A stretch of DNA of 64,000 nucleotides, taken from assembly GCA_014773175.1 (NCBI GenBank), contig VXCM01001014.1, positions 62,001-126,000 of the forward strand, given 5' to 3'. Position 1 is the first letter of the stretch; the number at the start of each line of letters is the position of its first letter. The notes beneath the pieces were generated by a model that saw only the letters and a program-made list of their open reading frames with translations, was not told the DNA's origin and did not search any database. The DNA comes from Lucifuga dentata (lineage: Eukaryota > Chordata > Actinopteri > Ophidiiformes > Bythitidae). Positions 22,425 to 34,796 of the stretch are shown here, piece by piece. The translations under genes and the position numbers were made by a program.

Positions 22425-22898
22425 TAAACTATGTATTGCACTATCAACATCTAAGTTAGCCAACTAGCAAATCTGCTGACCTTTCAAAATTGTGAATACA
22501 TCGATCATGAATGAATAAAGAAGTCAATGGCATTTATTAGGAATGATCTGATAAAATCTTTCAGGGCTGATACAAATCATAATGTTATTATTAATGCTAT
22601 TAAGATTAACAAATCTGATACTAATCACTGATTGGTTACCAGTGTTATGACCCCAGTCATACTGTGTTTATTGTGTTTGTGTATGTGTGTGCATATGTGG
22701 TGTGTCTGTGAGCGTGATTGATTTGTTCCACCTATAGGGATCTGTTCCAGGCAGATTGGCCAGCAGAGTGGGTATGGCTAGGAGGTTTCTGTTGTTGATT
22801 GGGTCTCGTAAACGCTAAATGCCACCGTCTTTTAAAAACCAGATCATCAGTCTGAGGAGTGGTGGTCTGACAGCTTGTGGTGTTCTCCACTCGGTGTA

Positions 22899-23600
22899 AC
22901 AGCCCAAGATATACCCCCTGCCCTGACTATCCACGGGGGTTAAAGTGGGCTTGCCTGTTTTGTACCTCGGGTATATTCTGGGCTACTCCAATTTATACTC
23001 TGGGGTGTTATTTAGGTTAGGCTATTTCATACCCCCNNNNNNNNNNNNNNNNNNNNNNNNNNNNNNNNNNNNNNNNNNNNNNNNNNNNNNNNNNNNNNNN
23101 NNNNNNNNNNNNNNNNNNNNNNNNNNNNNCCCCCCAAGGCCAGATTATACCCCCACACTAGTTGTTGATTTTATTTCCACATGCTGATGACACAACCTTA
23201 TCCACTACAATACACAATTTTAATCACTTAAATGCAGTTACAAACTAATCAAGTGCAGATTACAATGAATCATGAGCTGAATAAAATATGTGATTGGCTT
23301 GGTACAAATAAGCTATCCCTGAATTTATAAAATAAAAAAAAAAGTATGTTGCAGTGACATGTTATTTTTTAAATTATGATGGAAAGAAACTTTGGATATT
23401 GAAATACAGACTAATTTATGAAAAACACAAGGGGGTATAATCTGGAATAGTGGGGTATAGTCTGATCTAGGCCAAAATATAGTCCAGGGTATAAACCAGA
23501 CTGGGTTTACACCCCGTTTTATACCTGGGGTATATTTTGGTGCAGACCAGAGTATACCCGGGTATAGTTTGGTGAGGGCTTAATCTGGCCCTCAAACCTT
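22899..23600. repeat. GGGGTATA/TATACCCC motif cluster around a gap
   Basis: At least nine GGGTATA or TATACCC motifs in both orientations occur, e.g. near 22911, 22969, 23143, 23433, 23450, 23490, 23528 and 23551. Several are preceded by CCAGAT or followed by ATCTGG. The 93-N gap at 23037-23129 splits it, with poly-C on both sides. It may be a transposon with subterminal motif arrays or a satellite fragment. Confidence 0.45.
23037..23129. other. Assembly gap (93 N)
   Basis: Unknown bases bounded by C runs. The real length is not determinable. Confidence 1.
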
Positions 23601-23646
23601 GTACTTTGTGACTTGTGTTTTTTTGTAATTGTTTGAAACCCTACAT

Positions 23647-23848
23647 TAGTGGTCCTCATTCCAAGTCCTGAGGAGCCACAGCGCTGCATATTTTCCATCT
23701 CTTCTGGCTCTTGTGAGCAAGAGTTGGAGCCTCCCAGATCTCGATTGGCTATACACACCTGATTTAGCTAATCAGGTGTGGGTAAAGCAGGGAAAGGTAG
23801 GAAATATACCGTGCTGTGGCTCCTGAGGACCCGGAATGAGAACCACTG
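23647..23848. mobile_element. 202-bp hAT-like MITE
   Basis: The left end TAGTGGTCCTCATTCCAAG and right end ...CCGGAATGAGAACCACTG are inverted repeats that extend through GTCCTGAGGAGCCACAGC and its inverse. The 8-bp flanks CCCTACAT and CTCTATCT match at only 5 of 8, so this is an old insertion. CAGTGGTTCTCATTCC ends are typical of hAT-derived MITEs in fish. Confidence 0.75.
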
Positions 23849-25819
23849 CTCTATCTGTAAATACTGTAGAGACAACTTAGGCAAACAGCCTTCCATTTTT
23901 TTTTTTTTTTTTTTTTTGTTACATTTTATTTTGTTGATCCTAGTTTGGTGAATGATTGCTTTAGGGACCAGGAGAGAAAACATCCGATCTTTATGCTGTG
24001 TCCTTTTTACCCTAGACGAGGGATGTAACACCAGATTTTTTTTTTCCTTTTTTTGCCTGCAAAGAGTCTCCAAAAACCTCATGTCTGTCAAACATGGCAA
24101 TTTTAAATATGATTTGCAACTCCAAAGCATTAATAGACTCATATATTATACTCACTTGTGAAATCAAACATTTATTTCTTATCTATTACATGACCTTTTT
24201 TTGTATTCTGTAAATTTTAACAAATCAAACCATTTATTTTGAATACATGCAAATTGGCAGCTAAACAGTCAGAACATCCTAGCATTTAAATATAATATAT
24301 TTTCATGTATTGAGTCACTTCTTTGCTGGTCATTTTCTCTTTTTTTTTCTCCTTTTTTGTTCTCTGCAGGTCATTTTTGATGGTCAGTCATGGCTGCACT
24401 TCAAAACATTGCAGATTCTGTTGCTTCATCCGCTACAGTTGAACTCAAACAATAAAATTCCCAAGCAGCTCTGTCTCTAAGAAATGCTCTCAGATATGAA
24501 AATCTCATCTGCTATCTATTCCTGTAGCAGTGTGCGATATGTGTACGGAATGTGTGTGTGTTTTGCTGAACGCTTGCCCATGGTTCTGTGTTCATAAGTG
24601 ACTATTTGCTTCTGTGTAGGTGTAGGTGTATGTGTTCTTATGGATTTGTGAGTGTGTGTGTGTGTCCTGAGTCAGCAGAGTCAGAGTAATTACCCAAAGA
24701 TCTGGTGGCAGAGGGGCTTTGCAGCACTGTGAGCGCTGACAGGAGGAGCATCATCTCCAGAGCGTTCCCAGGGACCCACAGACTGTAATAACACCACTCA
24801 ACAGGCCCATCAAGTTGATCCACGTCACATTTCCACACAATTGCAACCACCTAACCCATTTATGCCATAAACAACAGCAGCAAGCTAATAAAACAACTCA
24901 TTGCTCTGTGTGGGTGTAATCCAATGAAGTGCCTTCTTAAATAATATCGCTCGTACTGTACGCGATATTGAGTAAAGAAGCGTTGGTCCCAATATGTCTT
25001 TGATGAACATAATGAGACTTTTCAATAACAAATTCATAAAGAATGCATGAATCGAGGCAGAACTCAGGTATCGCTGTCGACGAGGTCTGCCAAAACGTTA
25101 GCTTCACTTTGCGTCACTGTCCTGTGAAAACAAAACAGCTTGTATAGTCCAAAATTTTCTCAGCCTCTGCGTTATCGATGGCGACTCGCAAACCTTATCA
25201 CAACGGGCTGATCTGACATCTTATTGGCATTTAAACATCAACGGTTTTTATCTTGAAGCCATCACACCTAGAGGGAACTGACAGACAGTGAAGGTCTCTC
25301 GGCTGAATGGCATTTCATTAGATACCGTCTGGCCTTAAACTCTTATTGCTTGTGTTTTAAAGTTACTGTATGTTTAGATATAAGGATAATCTTGTTTTCA
25401 TCTACAGCGCAGGACAAAAGAAAATAATCCAATCAAGCAGATGCACAACATTATTCTATGAGATATTCCATTTTTAAGGTAGCTGGTCTTGATTATTGGA
25501 TGGTTGACACTTATGAGAAACTGGATGATTTTGCGTATTTTAAGAATCAGACCAATCTGAGCATTTCTTAAGAAGTCATTTTGTTTACTTCTGAGTCCAA
25601 AAGGTCCGATTTTCTTAAAACATGGAAAGAATACCAAAAAAAAAAAAAAAAAGNAAAAAAAAAAAAAAAAAGTTTGTAGTTTAGTTTCTAAATTCCAAAA
25701 GTTTAAGACAGATAATCTAATTTCAAGTGCTTTCACTTGATGTTTTTTTAATTTTATTTTATTTTTTATTTTATTGCTTATGTGAAGCTAAACAGGCTTC
25801 AAGTTAAATTAAGTTGTTT

Positions 25820-25824
<5 letters not shown>
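23849..25824. other. Non-coding; possible regulatory stretch 24640-25340
   Basis: T runs near 23897 and 24038. The stretch 24640-25340 is complex and repeat-free and includes the hairpin AATATCGC ... GCGATATT at 24943-24969. Poly-A with an N lies at 25638-25671, and poly-T at 25825-25862. No coding exon is recognised. Confidence 0.4.
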
Positions 25825-25862
<38 letters not shown>

Positions 25863-25863
25863 N

Positions 25864-26406
25864 AGCCTAATATATTCAATTTTCATACATGTAACATTAC
25901 TGACAATCATTTCCCAAATCATACTACTGGAATCATGAATTAATTTTATTTTTTCCAATCTTCCAGACCGCCATTGGTTTCAGTTCATTCTGGTACGTTA
26001 TTAAAATCAACTTGTTGATACTTGAAATGTTCTTGGGATAGGTAGTNTTTTTTTTTTTTTTGTTTTGTTTTTTTGTTTTTTTTTAGAAGTTAGTGTTTAA
26101 GCACAATAAAAAGTGCAGCGTTATCTGAAAATGTACTGGGGAATATAGTCCCAAAGGAATACCTGTGTTTATTGAAAAAATTTAAATGTTTGTGAGTTCA
26201 TAAGGCTGCATAACTATTAGCAGGTGACAAATTGATTTTTAAGATGGGTGTATCACTTGAATATTTGATTTTGAAAGATGAGGAGATTCTGCAAAATATC
26301 AGGAAAGCTGAAATATGGTTTTATTGTTTAGGAAATGATTGTCAATAACATAACATGTATGAAAAGTTAATATATTAGGCTCATGCAAAATGGCCGGTAT
26401 GGTCCT
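25864..26406 (+). mobile_element. TTAA-type MITE copy, left end lost at gap
   Basis: It begins AGCCTAATATATTCAATTTT immediately after poly-T and an N (25863), so the outer ~35 bp are missing. It ends GGCCGGTATGGTCCT before TTAA (26407-26410). The interior shows GCACAATAAAAAGTGCAG and GGGGAATATAGTCCCAAA. There is another N at 26047. Confidence 0.85.
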
Positions 26407-28654
26407 TTAAATAAATATTATGAAATCATTTTTATTTACTGTATTGGGAGATTTTTAACAGATTACAGAATATTTTGCTTGTTTGTGGTGGTGGTGGTGT
26501 ATGTGTGTGTGTGTGTGTGTGGGGGGGGGGNGGGGGGGGGGGAGGCACTACATATGTCCCAGAAAATGAGCTACAGTTGCAAAATGTTGCATCAAATGCT
26601 TTTGTTTTTTTTAAATTTTATTTTACATGTCCCCCTTCCCATCATCTCCTTGTGTCCTCCATGGCTAAAAGATAAAATAATTAACAATAAAGCAGAGTAA
26701 GTTCCACCTGAACTCACCTGGTCAGTCTACTTCATGAATAAAAAAAACAAAACAAAACAAAATAGGCACTCTTTTATTCCGGTGGATTTACCACAAACAT
26801 CCTCTAAGCCACTGGAGTGAGCTCATTTGGAAGTCAGTGCACTTTTCCCTAGTGAATAACCCCCCCNGCCCTTCCCACCCTTGTGCTTTTATTTTTAATT
26901 AACCTCTCAAAGATACTCTGTTGTTGCTTCCTGTGTCTGTGTCAAGGAGGTTAATGATTTCAGCAGTCCAGGGAGACGCTGCAGAGGACAGATCAATGCA
27001 CCTCAATTCCCTGCGCCTCATGTTCAGTCTCACTTGCTGGACCACAGTGAAAAGGAGTGGGGAGGGGTTGGGGGCTCGTACTGATCGTGTAGCAGTAGCA
27101 GTGGACACCGGTCGGCACGTCAGCACACAGACAAACACAGAAACGTGCGTGCCGAGCTAATTCACGAGCGCCAACACAAACATGAGCATATTGAGACAGA
27201 AACACTCTGCCGTTGAAACACTAAAAAGGTCCCAGCCACTGTTGTACTGATGTCAGAATAAAACTTGAAGTCATTAATTGTTGAATTGTGTTGATCTTTG
27301 TAAGGAAGAATTTTCCAGCTAAATAAAGTGTATTGATCATCAAATAAAAGTGGAGCTGAAATTAAATCTTAAAGAGTATTCAGGTTACATTTAGTCAGTA
27401 ACATATCTCCTTGCAGTCTCCTATTGCAGAGATACTAGTAACGTGTTTAATGACAATGACACATGCAGGTCTTCATTCTTAGGTCTTCAAATCATTTTGG
27501 GATTCATGTCAAAATATCATGGGCTCCAACTGAGAAGCCCCAATTCTAACTAATTCACCTGGAAAATCTTACTTTGATAATCTTTATCAAAGAAATGGAC
27601 AACATTCAACTTTTAAAATCTCTGAAACTGGCAAGGCTGCAAGTGGCCTTATTGGTGTTAAAACAAGGCATTTGTGTGCTGTTGTTATGACATGTTTTCA
27701 AAAAACTGTAGCTGAATTACTGTTATTCAAAGTAATGTGTCTTAATTTGGTAATTTTTAAGGTCAATAATGAAGTAAATTGACTAATTAGCTCCAAAAGT
27801 AAATTACTCCAACAATACTGTTGTGTTTTAGCTAAAGCTAAAGCTTTAGTTAAAGCTAAATATTTAAATCACTTTCAAGATTTTACTGTTTCCTCTTCAG
27901 AATGAGACAATAATTTCAACAAACCTAATCAACTGTACTTAAATTTTATACTCACTGTTGTTAATATCTGTGCATGTCATTTAGTTTAGACATATTTAAA
28001 GGCAAACACAATTGTATTAAAAAATGATGTTGACTTTGGAGGTTTGCAAATAGCTGGTGAACAAATGAAATAATTAGTTGGTTACAAGCAAATTAGCTGC
28101 ACTTCTAAGTTTTAAATACACCACTTTAAATCCTGTAACCCTTTAATGGAAGGAGCAGAAAATAGGCCCTAATTAATTGTAAATGTGTCAATACTGAGCT
28201 GAAAACCGTGAGGGTTGTGTTTACTCATTTACACCTTCAGTGAAGGACATTGACTTTAAGTCAGCGTGGATGTTTTTTTTTTAAATGCTATTGATCCAGA
28301 GGTAATAATGACCACCTCTGGGAAACACGCCATTAAAAAGTCACATTGATGAAAAGTTGAGTTGTTTTTTTTTTTCCCCCTGAATGTTTTAGTAAAATAT
28401 GACAATAATCAAATCCATAAGGAGGAATACCACTTACAACACCACAACATCATACCGTACCAAAGTTTGGGTTTTGTGGGAATTGTTACTATTCGTCATA
28501 CAAACAGAAGATTTATTATAAGTAGGCACCACGTCCAGATTTGAACTTTAAAAAGGTACTTACTTGTACTTGTTAGCCATTATAATTTAAATATTTGAAA
28601 TGTTATTCTGTTTATTTATTTGAGTAATCTGTAATGTAATGTTGAATTATGTAT

Positions 28655-28740
28655 TGATGTACAGCAGCACTGTGGCACTTGGGCACTACGTATCCAAGAC
28701 AAATTTCCCTCTGGGACAGTAAAGTTTAGTCTAATCTAAC
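28655..28740 (+). mobile_element. LINE 3' tail fragment
   Basis: GTACAGCAGCACTGTGGCAC ... CCAAGACAAATTTCCCTCTG GGACAGTAAAG, then TCTAATCTAA. It resembles the conserved 3' tail of fish L2-type LINEs ('aatttccctctgggatcaataaag'). Only about 85 bp is present. The family assignment is from memory of the motif. Confidence 0.55.
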
Positions 28741-28830
28741 ATTTTTTTTTTTTTTTTTTAACAAACATTTTCATGATTACATACATGTCCTGATAATTAT
28801 ATTTCAGTTTGGAACTGCTATGATAAGCAG

Positions 28831-28862
28831 CACTTTTAACAAACTTGAGTTTGTTAAAAGTG
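28831..28862. repeat. Perfect 14-bp-arm hairpin
   Basis: CACTTTTAACAAAC, TTGA, then the exact reverse complement. Confidence 0.9.
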
Positions 28863-30573
28863 AAATTAGTGATTTTATGAATACATAAACATGCGAGACG
28901 AGCCTTTCATCACTTTGGGATGTGTATAAAGACATATTATGTTTTTAGGTATTTTTCCTTATTTTTATAGGCTAATGTAACAGTGATGTGTTGGACATTA
29001 TCAGCATGTCCAAACATGAGGTCGACGCTATAGAAATGCATCCAGTAAATGAAATCTCAGCATAACCAAATATATGCGAACCTTTTATTTTCACGCTCCA
29101 AAAACTGAATTTTGACAGTATTTTCCTTTTTGAGGTGAACAGCTTTGAAGCATTGTGAAACGGCACATGATAGAGTCGTTAAGGAACTAGAACTAACTTG
29201 GCCTCCTGACAGGAGGACGGGGGCTCCCCGTTGAGTTCATCTCAGCACGTCTCCACGACTATCTGTGAAACACTTCCACTCGCAATAANATCTCTCCTCT
29301 CTCTACCTCCTTCTTCCAGCCTTGATATGTAACAGAACTCAAGAGGGAAGATGGAGCAGACATCCATAATCAAAGCCGGACCCGTTCCCCCACTATGTCT
29401 CCTTCAAACCACCACTAGCAGGACCCTCGCCTCCCTTCCCTGCTCATGAGTGCCTTTGAAACATCAAAACTGACTGACTGTAGGGAGCCGGGATATATAT
29501 ATTTTTTTTAAAACCATGCTGGTCCACATTTGTAGTGCTGCAGGTATTCAAGCGTGCTGTCCTGAGCTGTGAACTGACCCCTTGCTGGGTTCTGCTCACA
29601 TTTGGATGTCTCTATCTGTGGAAAATTCACCCCTTCCTATCCCTGCTCTCCCCCGCCTCCTGCGAGCGCAGAACTGGCAGCCAGGATGCATCAATCACCG
29701 CACGCCAGGGGAATGACATCATGGCGCATTGGCAGGGCTATCTAAGCAGGGACAGGGAGTTTTTCGGAGGGTTAAGGGAGATAAATATGACTTCTCTTCG
29801 TTCCATTGCACTCTGTGAGAACCTCGTCTTTATCAAGGCTTGACGACGACAGGGCTGACTCGTGTCCTCAGCTTTTGGCTCCACTTTCCCCCTTCTCCTC
29901 CCCATATATGGCTGCTGATCATTTGTTTTCATCAGCGCCAAACTTTGTTGTTGTTTCTTTTACTCTGCAGCTGAAAAGTGGTTTTGTTGTCACAAGACTA
30001 AATTACGTCAAACGGCATTAGGGCGAAGCTGATTTCTGCAAGATCAAGACTGATCTCTGGTGATACATCAAGATGATCAATAAAATCCCTATTCTTGATG
30101 CCCTTTGGAGTTTTTGTCCACAAAAACTCTCGAGGGCAATTTTTAATATATTTCATGCATCACTGGTTCTTCAGAAAGAGTTGGCTGACTCTTGCCAATG
30201 AGCCGGGTCAACCAAGTTGTAAATGCAAATGAGAGATACTTCATCTATGTTTATTTTTTTTTTGGTCTTTCAGTTTAAATTATAAACAGAAGAGATCCAA
30301 TACATTTATCATTTTTCTTTCACATTCAATCCTAAGGTAAAACTGCATATTCTAACTTTGAGATAACGAGATGAGACTTTATCAGCACCATCAGCCAGCT
30401 AAGCCAGAGAAATGAGAATGTATATCAGCATACAAATGTAACCATGAAATGCACTGAACATTTGGCTCTATTAAAAAATTACACTAAATTACAATTTTTT
30501 CTTTTTTTTTAAATTAAAGATGTTGCTGATTTCAGGTTTTAGGTCATATCTTGCTACTTCATTTCTAAACAAC

Positions 30574-30678
30574 TGATGAAGCTATATATTATAATAATCA
30601 TGAGTAATACTCCATTATAGAAGATGTCAACCATGAATTTGATGTATGTTGTTTTGCTGGTATGTTGTTTTATAGGAA
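30574..30678 (+). repeat. Dispersed repeat, copy 1
   Basis: It shares AGTAATACTCCATTATAGAA, CCATGAATT...GATGTATG and TATGTTGTTTTATAGGA with 34690-34796. The family is not identified. Confidence 0.75.
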
Positions 30679-30947
30679 CATTGGATTATTCATCTACAGC
30701 TTCTGTAGGCAGTCTTTGTTGATGTATATGTGATGGTCCGCTGTTTGTCCGCCTCGGCCTGCACAGAGGTCGACTCTACTGGGCAAACGTGCCGGTCTGC
30801 TGAATTGTTAACCCGAGACTCATTCACTGGTTAGCCAATAGAGGAAGCAGCATGGAGGTCAAATGAGTCTGATTCGATAGAACTTGCAAAAAATGACTTT
30901 TTATTCATGTGCCAAAATATATTCTTTCGACTCCATTCCTGAAGATG

Positions 30948-31520
30948 GGATCATACAGCGATCGTGCAGTTTGAGTCCAATACATACAATTCACATACAC
31001 AGTACATTATTGACGACCATTTTCCACAATATATTATTTTAAGGGTAAATTTTAGATTTTTTTTTTCCCCAACAGTCCAGACTGCCATTGGTTTCAGTTC
31101 ATTCCAGTACTATTAAAATCAACTTGTAGAGACTAGAAACACATTTGAAATATGTAATCCATCAATCACGGCAAACTCTATGCTGATTACATTTTTCGGC
31201 CAAGTAACTTTATTTAACTGATCCAACATGGAGCTGCACAGAAGATAATGTATGTCTTCGCCAGGAAATACAGTCCCAGGAGAAGACGGCTTTTACTGAG
31301 AAATTAAACTGAGCGTTTCTTCTACAATCGTGCATACATGTTAGAAGGTGAAACATTGAATTTTAAGGTGAGTGTTGATTTTGAATGATTAGAGGATTTG
31401 AAAAAAAATAACAGGAGAACTAAATACAGTTTTATGTTTTTGAAATTGGTTGTCAGTAATGTACCATGTTTGGCATTGTATAGATCAGGCTCAAACATGC
31501 ACGATCACCAGTATGGTCCT
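30948..31520 (+). mobile_element. TTAA-type MITE copy
   Basis: Left GGGATCATACAGCGATCGTG (TTAA decayed to GATG). Right CACCAGTATGGTCCT before TTAA (31521-31524). Interior GGCCAAGTAACTTTATTTAA and GAAATACAGTCCCAGGAGAA. Subfamily of copy A, but without its long T run. Confidence 0.85.
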
Positions 31521-31859
31521 TTAAGAATTTCTAGCATTCATGGGAATTTATTGCTCTAAAGTTGTTTTGGTTTATATCGCAGTGTCTCAGCCTAACAAAT
31601 AATGGATACAGATTGCTGTTGTTGTGCTTTGTGCTTCATTTGACACATAACCCCCACCACCACCTTCAACTCTCCAATGTTGAACATGGGGATGTAAAGA
31701 TGAACTCGTTTTAATCGAGTTAATCTGAGCTGATGATATAATACACCTCTTCTCCTGAGTGCTTTTATGAGTGAGCATGAATGACAGAGGAGAAACTGAT
31801 ATGGGAGAGGAAATCTGGTTTTGCTTTCGCCCCTCATCTCTCTTTTGGCCTGTGAGAGC

Positions 31860-32060
31860 CAATAAATCCCACATCCACAGCTATTAGATTGACAGAGCTG
31901 AGCGCCGTTTGATGTTCAGATGGCTGAGAACGGGCTCGGCGCATTCCAGCGGCCAAATGCAGTTTGGCTGTCATCGGCAGGCCCCGCATTTGGACATAGG
32001 TGGCATTCATGTCAATTATCCATGCCTTTGACAATTATGTGTCCAAGATAATGCTTATCT
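31860..32060. promoter_or_regulatory. Candidate conserved enhancer block
   Basis: Complex sequence with two near-identical homeodomain-type cores, GTCAATTATCC (32011-32021) and GACAATTATGT (32030-32040), and two GCATTTGG/CCAAATGC half-palindromes (about 31954 and 31986). It is the most enhancer-like block in the desert by eye. Not tested for conservation. Confidence 0.35.
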
Positions 32061-33968
32061 TTTCACCTTTTCACCTGTGCTGAAATGCTGCACGGCTACA
32101 CTCTCAATGTGGCAAAGATAGTGTCGAGAATGATCTCTCAGTCGTTTGTTTCGTCACACCACACATTGGAATGCATTTATGAGATAAATCCTTCAGGAAA
32201 ACAAAATCATTCTGCCTGTTTTGCTCTATAATCAAAACAGAAAGGGATTAAAACTTAGCCACTTTACAAAGGCTGATGCATAAGAATTATATTTGTTTAG
32301 AGAAAACAACACATTTTGGCAGGAAAGCCTTCAGGGTTACATGATAAAAAAAAAAAAAAAGNAAAAAAAAAAAAAAAGGATAAACAAAACATGATGAAAT
32401 CAAGGAAAATAAGATACATTCTTGCAAGATAATAAGTTATTTTCCTTTATCATGTAATGGACTGTAAATGTAATAACATAAGGAATGTAGCTATAATAAC
32501 TGTTTAAGTGCATCAACTCAACAGCTGAAATGTAAAATATAAACGTGTACAACTGTAGAAAACTTACACTGGAAAAACAGGAATTCAAGTCTGAATATCT
32601 GGTTTTAAAATAATTAAATCCTATTTTTGTTATCTACAGGAAATGTTCTTATCAAGCGCCATAGGCACTTGATTATTAGACCGTCTTCAAGCTAACTGGT
32701 CTTGATTTGTCTTAGATTTTCGCATGATACTCGACAATTTTACTTGATTACAGACTAGTTTGCCTGTTTGTAGCAGTTTTTTTCCAGTGTAGATAAAAAT
32801 TCCAGGCTCATAAAAATAATTTAAAAGTTGTGTACAGAGAGAAAAGACATCAGGTCCTCAAAAATTGGAGGCTTAATTCTCTGCTCAAACCTCTTGTGCA
32901 AGTTGGACAGCTCTCAGGATAATAAATTACCCTCTCAAGTACACCGCTGAGGTTTTAAGCGCAGGGATGAGGCCAAGGGAAAAGGGAAAATTGTGTGACC
33001 TGGTGACCTACAAACTCTTAACCCCTGGCCTAAGTCCTGGGCACCTCCCCGAGAGCTCTCAGAAAGCCTGAGTCAAACATCACATTTGGACTTTGTCTCC
33101 CTGACCTTTACACGCGCTGTCACTCCAGGTGCTCGCCATTCCCCCTCATTTCAATGCAGCGAGAGGAGGGAGGGAGACAGAGAGAGAGGGAGAGATGGGA
33201 GCAACTGAGGATGGATAGTCTTGGTGATTAAAATTAAATACACCCNGAGAGAGAGGGAGAGATGGGAGCAACTGAGGATGGATAGTCTTGGTGATTAAAA
33301 TTAAATACACCCCCCCAGGAATTTCTTGCTGATTCTAATTATTTCTTTTTTTCCCCCCGCTCTCCTCCCTTTACCTCCTCTCGCCTCTCCTCTGCATACG
33401 CCGAGGATGGGGGAACTAGTGAACGAGTGAGAGACATGTTGACAAGAGGGTGCTAAGTGGATTTGAGTTATGGGCAGTTGGGCGATGTGTTTGTTTAACC
33501 ATCTGGTAGCGACTCCCTCCGTTTTGTGATGGAGTGCCTGTGGATGGAAGGAGTCCAGTCCCAGTATGGATGCACACAATGCATAGGATGTTGATGTGAT
33601 AGGGTCAAGCTAAAGGAAAACAGCCAGACTGAAAGATGCACATTTGATGAGCTCATTTCTAAAGCATGATGCACCATTTTGCAGCAGGGTATGTACCTGT
33701 GTACAGTCAGCCTCCACAGAAGCAAAAGATAATTGAAAGATTATGTTCCAAGTGTTTCAAAGTACAACAAAGATGACAGAGCATCTGGAGTCATGCTTTT
33801 GATATTATCACCATGGTTACTGTTTTGTTGATGTAGCCACATGGCTAACACAAGATACTTTACAGTTCCACAGAATATCTGAAATACTCTGTATATTGTG
33901 GCATAAGGCCCAATTGCAGTAGACTGCAAATTATGCTTATTTCACATAAAATTAGTTGTCATCAGATG
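32061..33968. other. Non-coding DNA, partly complex
   Basis: Poly-A with an N at 32362, a MITE at 32565-32791, and a complex stretch at 32930-33160. The ~65-bp block 33181-33245 is repeated after the N at 33246 (33247-33311). No gene recognised. Confidence 0.45.
32565..32791. mobile_element. 227-bp TA-flanked MITE
   Basis: TACACTGGAAAAA at the left end and its reverse complement TTTTTCCAGTGTA at the right end. If the outer TA is the duplicated target, the element starts CACTGGAAAAA, as in Tc1/mariner-like MITEs. Similar right ends (GCAGTGTA or TCAGTGTA after a T/A run) occur near 39983 and 40449. Confidence 0.55.
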
Positions 33969-33972
33969 TTAA

Positions 33973-34562
33973 AGGTCCAGACTGGCGATTTTGCATGTTT
34001 GAGCCTAATATATTCAATTTTCATACACGTAATTTTACTGACAATCAATTCCTAAAGCATACAACTGGAATGGTGAATTATTATTATTTTTTTTCCTACC
34101 TTCCAGACTGCCATTGATTTCAGTTCATTCTGGTACTCTATTACAGTAAAATCAACTTGTTGGTACTTGAAACATTCTTGGGATAGGTAATCCATCATCG
34201 GCAACAAGACGCATATTCAGGGTTTTTAAAAAGTCATGTAATTTTAGCGTTTAAGCACAATAAAAAGCACATACTGAATGTATGTCTCCACCGGGGAATA
34301 TAGTTCCAAAAGAATACCTGCATTTATCAAAAAATGTAAACAACCCTGATTTCATAAGGATGTGTAACTATTAGCAGGTGAAACAACAATTTTTAAGGTG
34401 GGTGTATCGCTTGAATATTTTATTTTGAAAGATTAAGAGATTTTGAAAAATATCAGGAAAGCTGAAATATGGTTTTATCTTTTGGGAAATGTTGGCAGTA
34501 TCGTAACGTATGAAAATGGAATATATTAGGCTCAAACATGCACAATTCGCCGGTATGGTCCT
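33973..34562 (+). mobile_element. TTAA-type MITE copy
   Basis: Left AGGTCCAGACTGGCGATTTT after TTAA (33969-33972). Right GCCGGTATGGTCCT, followed by GAAA where TTAA is expected. Interior GCACAATAAAAAGCACATAC and GGGGAATATAGTTCCAAA. Confidence 0.87.
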
Positions 34563-34689
34563 GAAAAGGTTGTTTTCAAACTACAGTGATTTTGCTGTCC
34601 AACTCAGTGAAAGAGTTGCTGCTTTTATTTATTTATTTATTTATTTACCTTTGTTATTGCCTCCAACATGGAGGTTCTGAATAGAACTG

Positions 34690-34796
34690 GAGAAGCTAGA
34701 TATTATCATAATCATTAGTAATACTCCATTATAGAAGATCCATTTGTTTTTATCCACCATGAATTGATGTATGCTGTTATGTTGTTTTATAGGAGC
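34690..34796 (+). repeat. Dispersed repeat, copy 2
   Basis: Counterpart of 30574-30678, in the same orientation. A TTTA run precedes it at 34625-34647. Confidence 0.75.

Larger units (their letters stand above)
26411..30573. other. Non-coding DNA with two complex blocks
   Basis: (GT)n/G-run with an N near 26503-26542. Complex stretches at 26900-27190 and 29170-30030 could be regulatory (single Ns at 26867 and 29289). A LINE-like tail lies at 28655-28740 and a hairpin at 28831-28862. No gene recognised. Confidence 0.45.

Noticed and set aside
33181..33311. Genuine 65-bp tandem duplication
   Set aside because: The two copies are identical and separated by exactly one N, matching the contig-overlap pattern seen elsewhere in the window.
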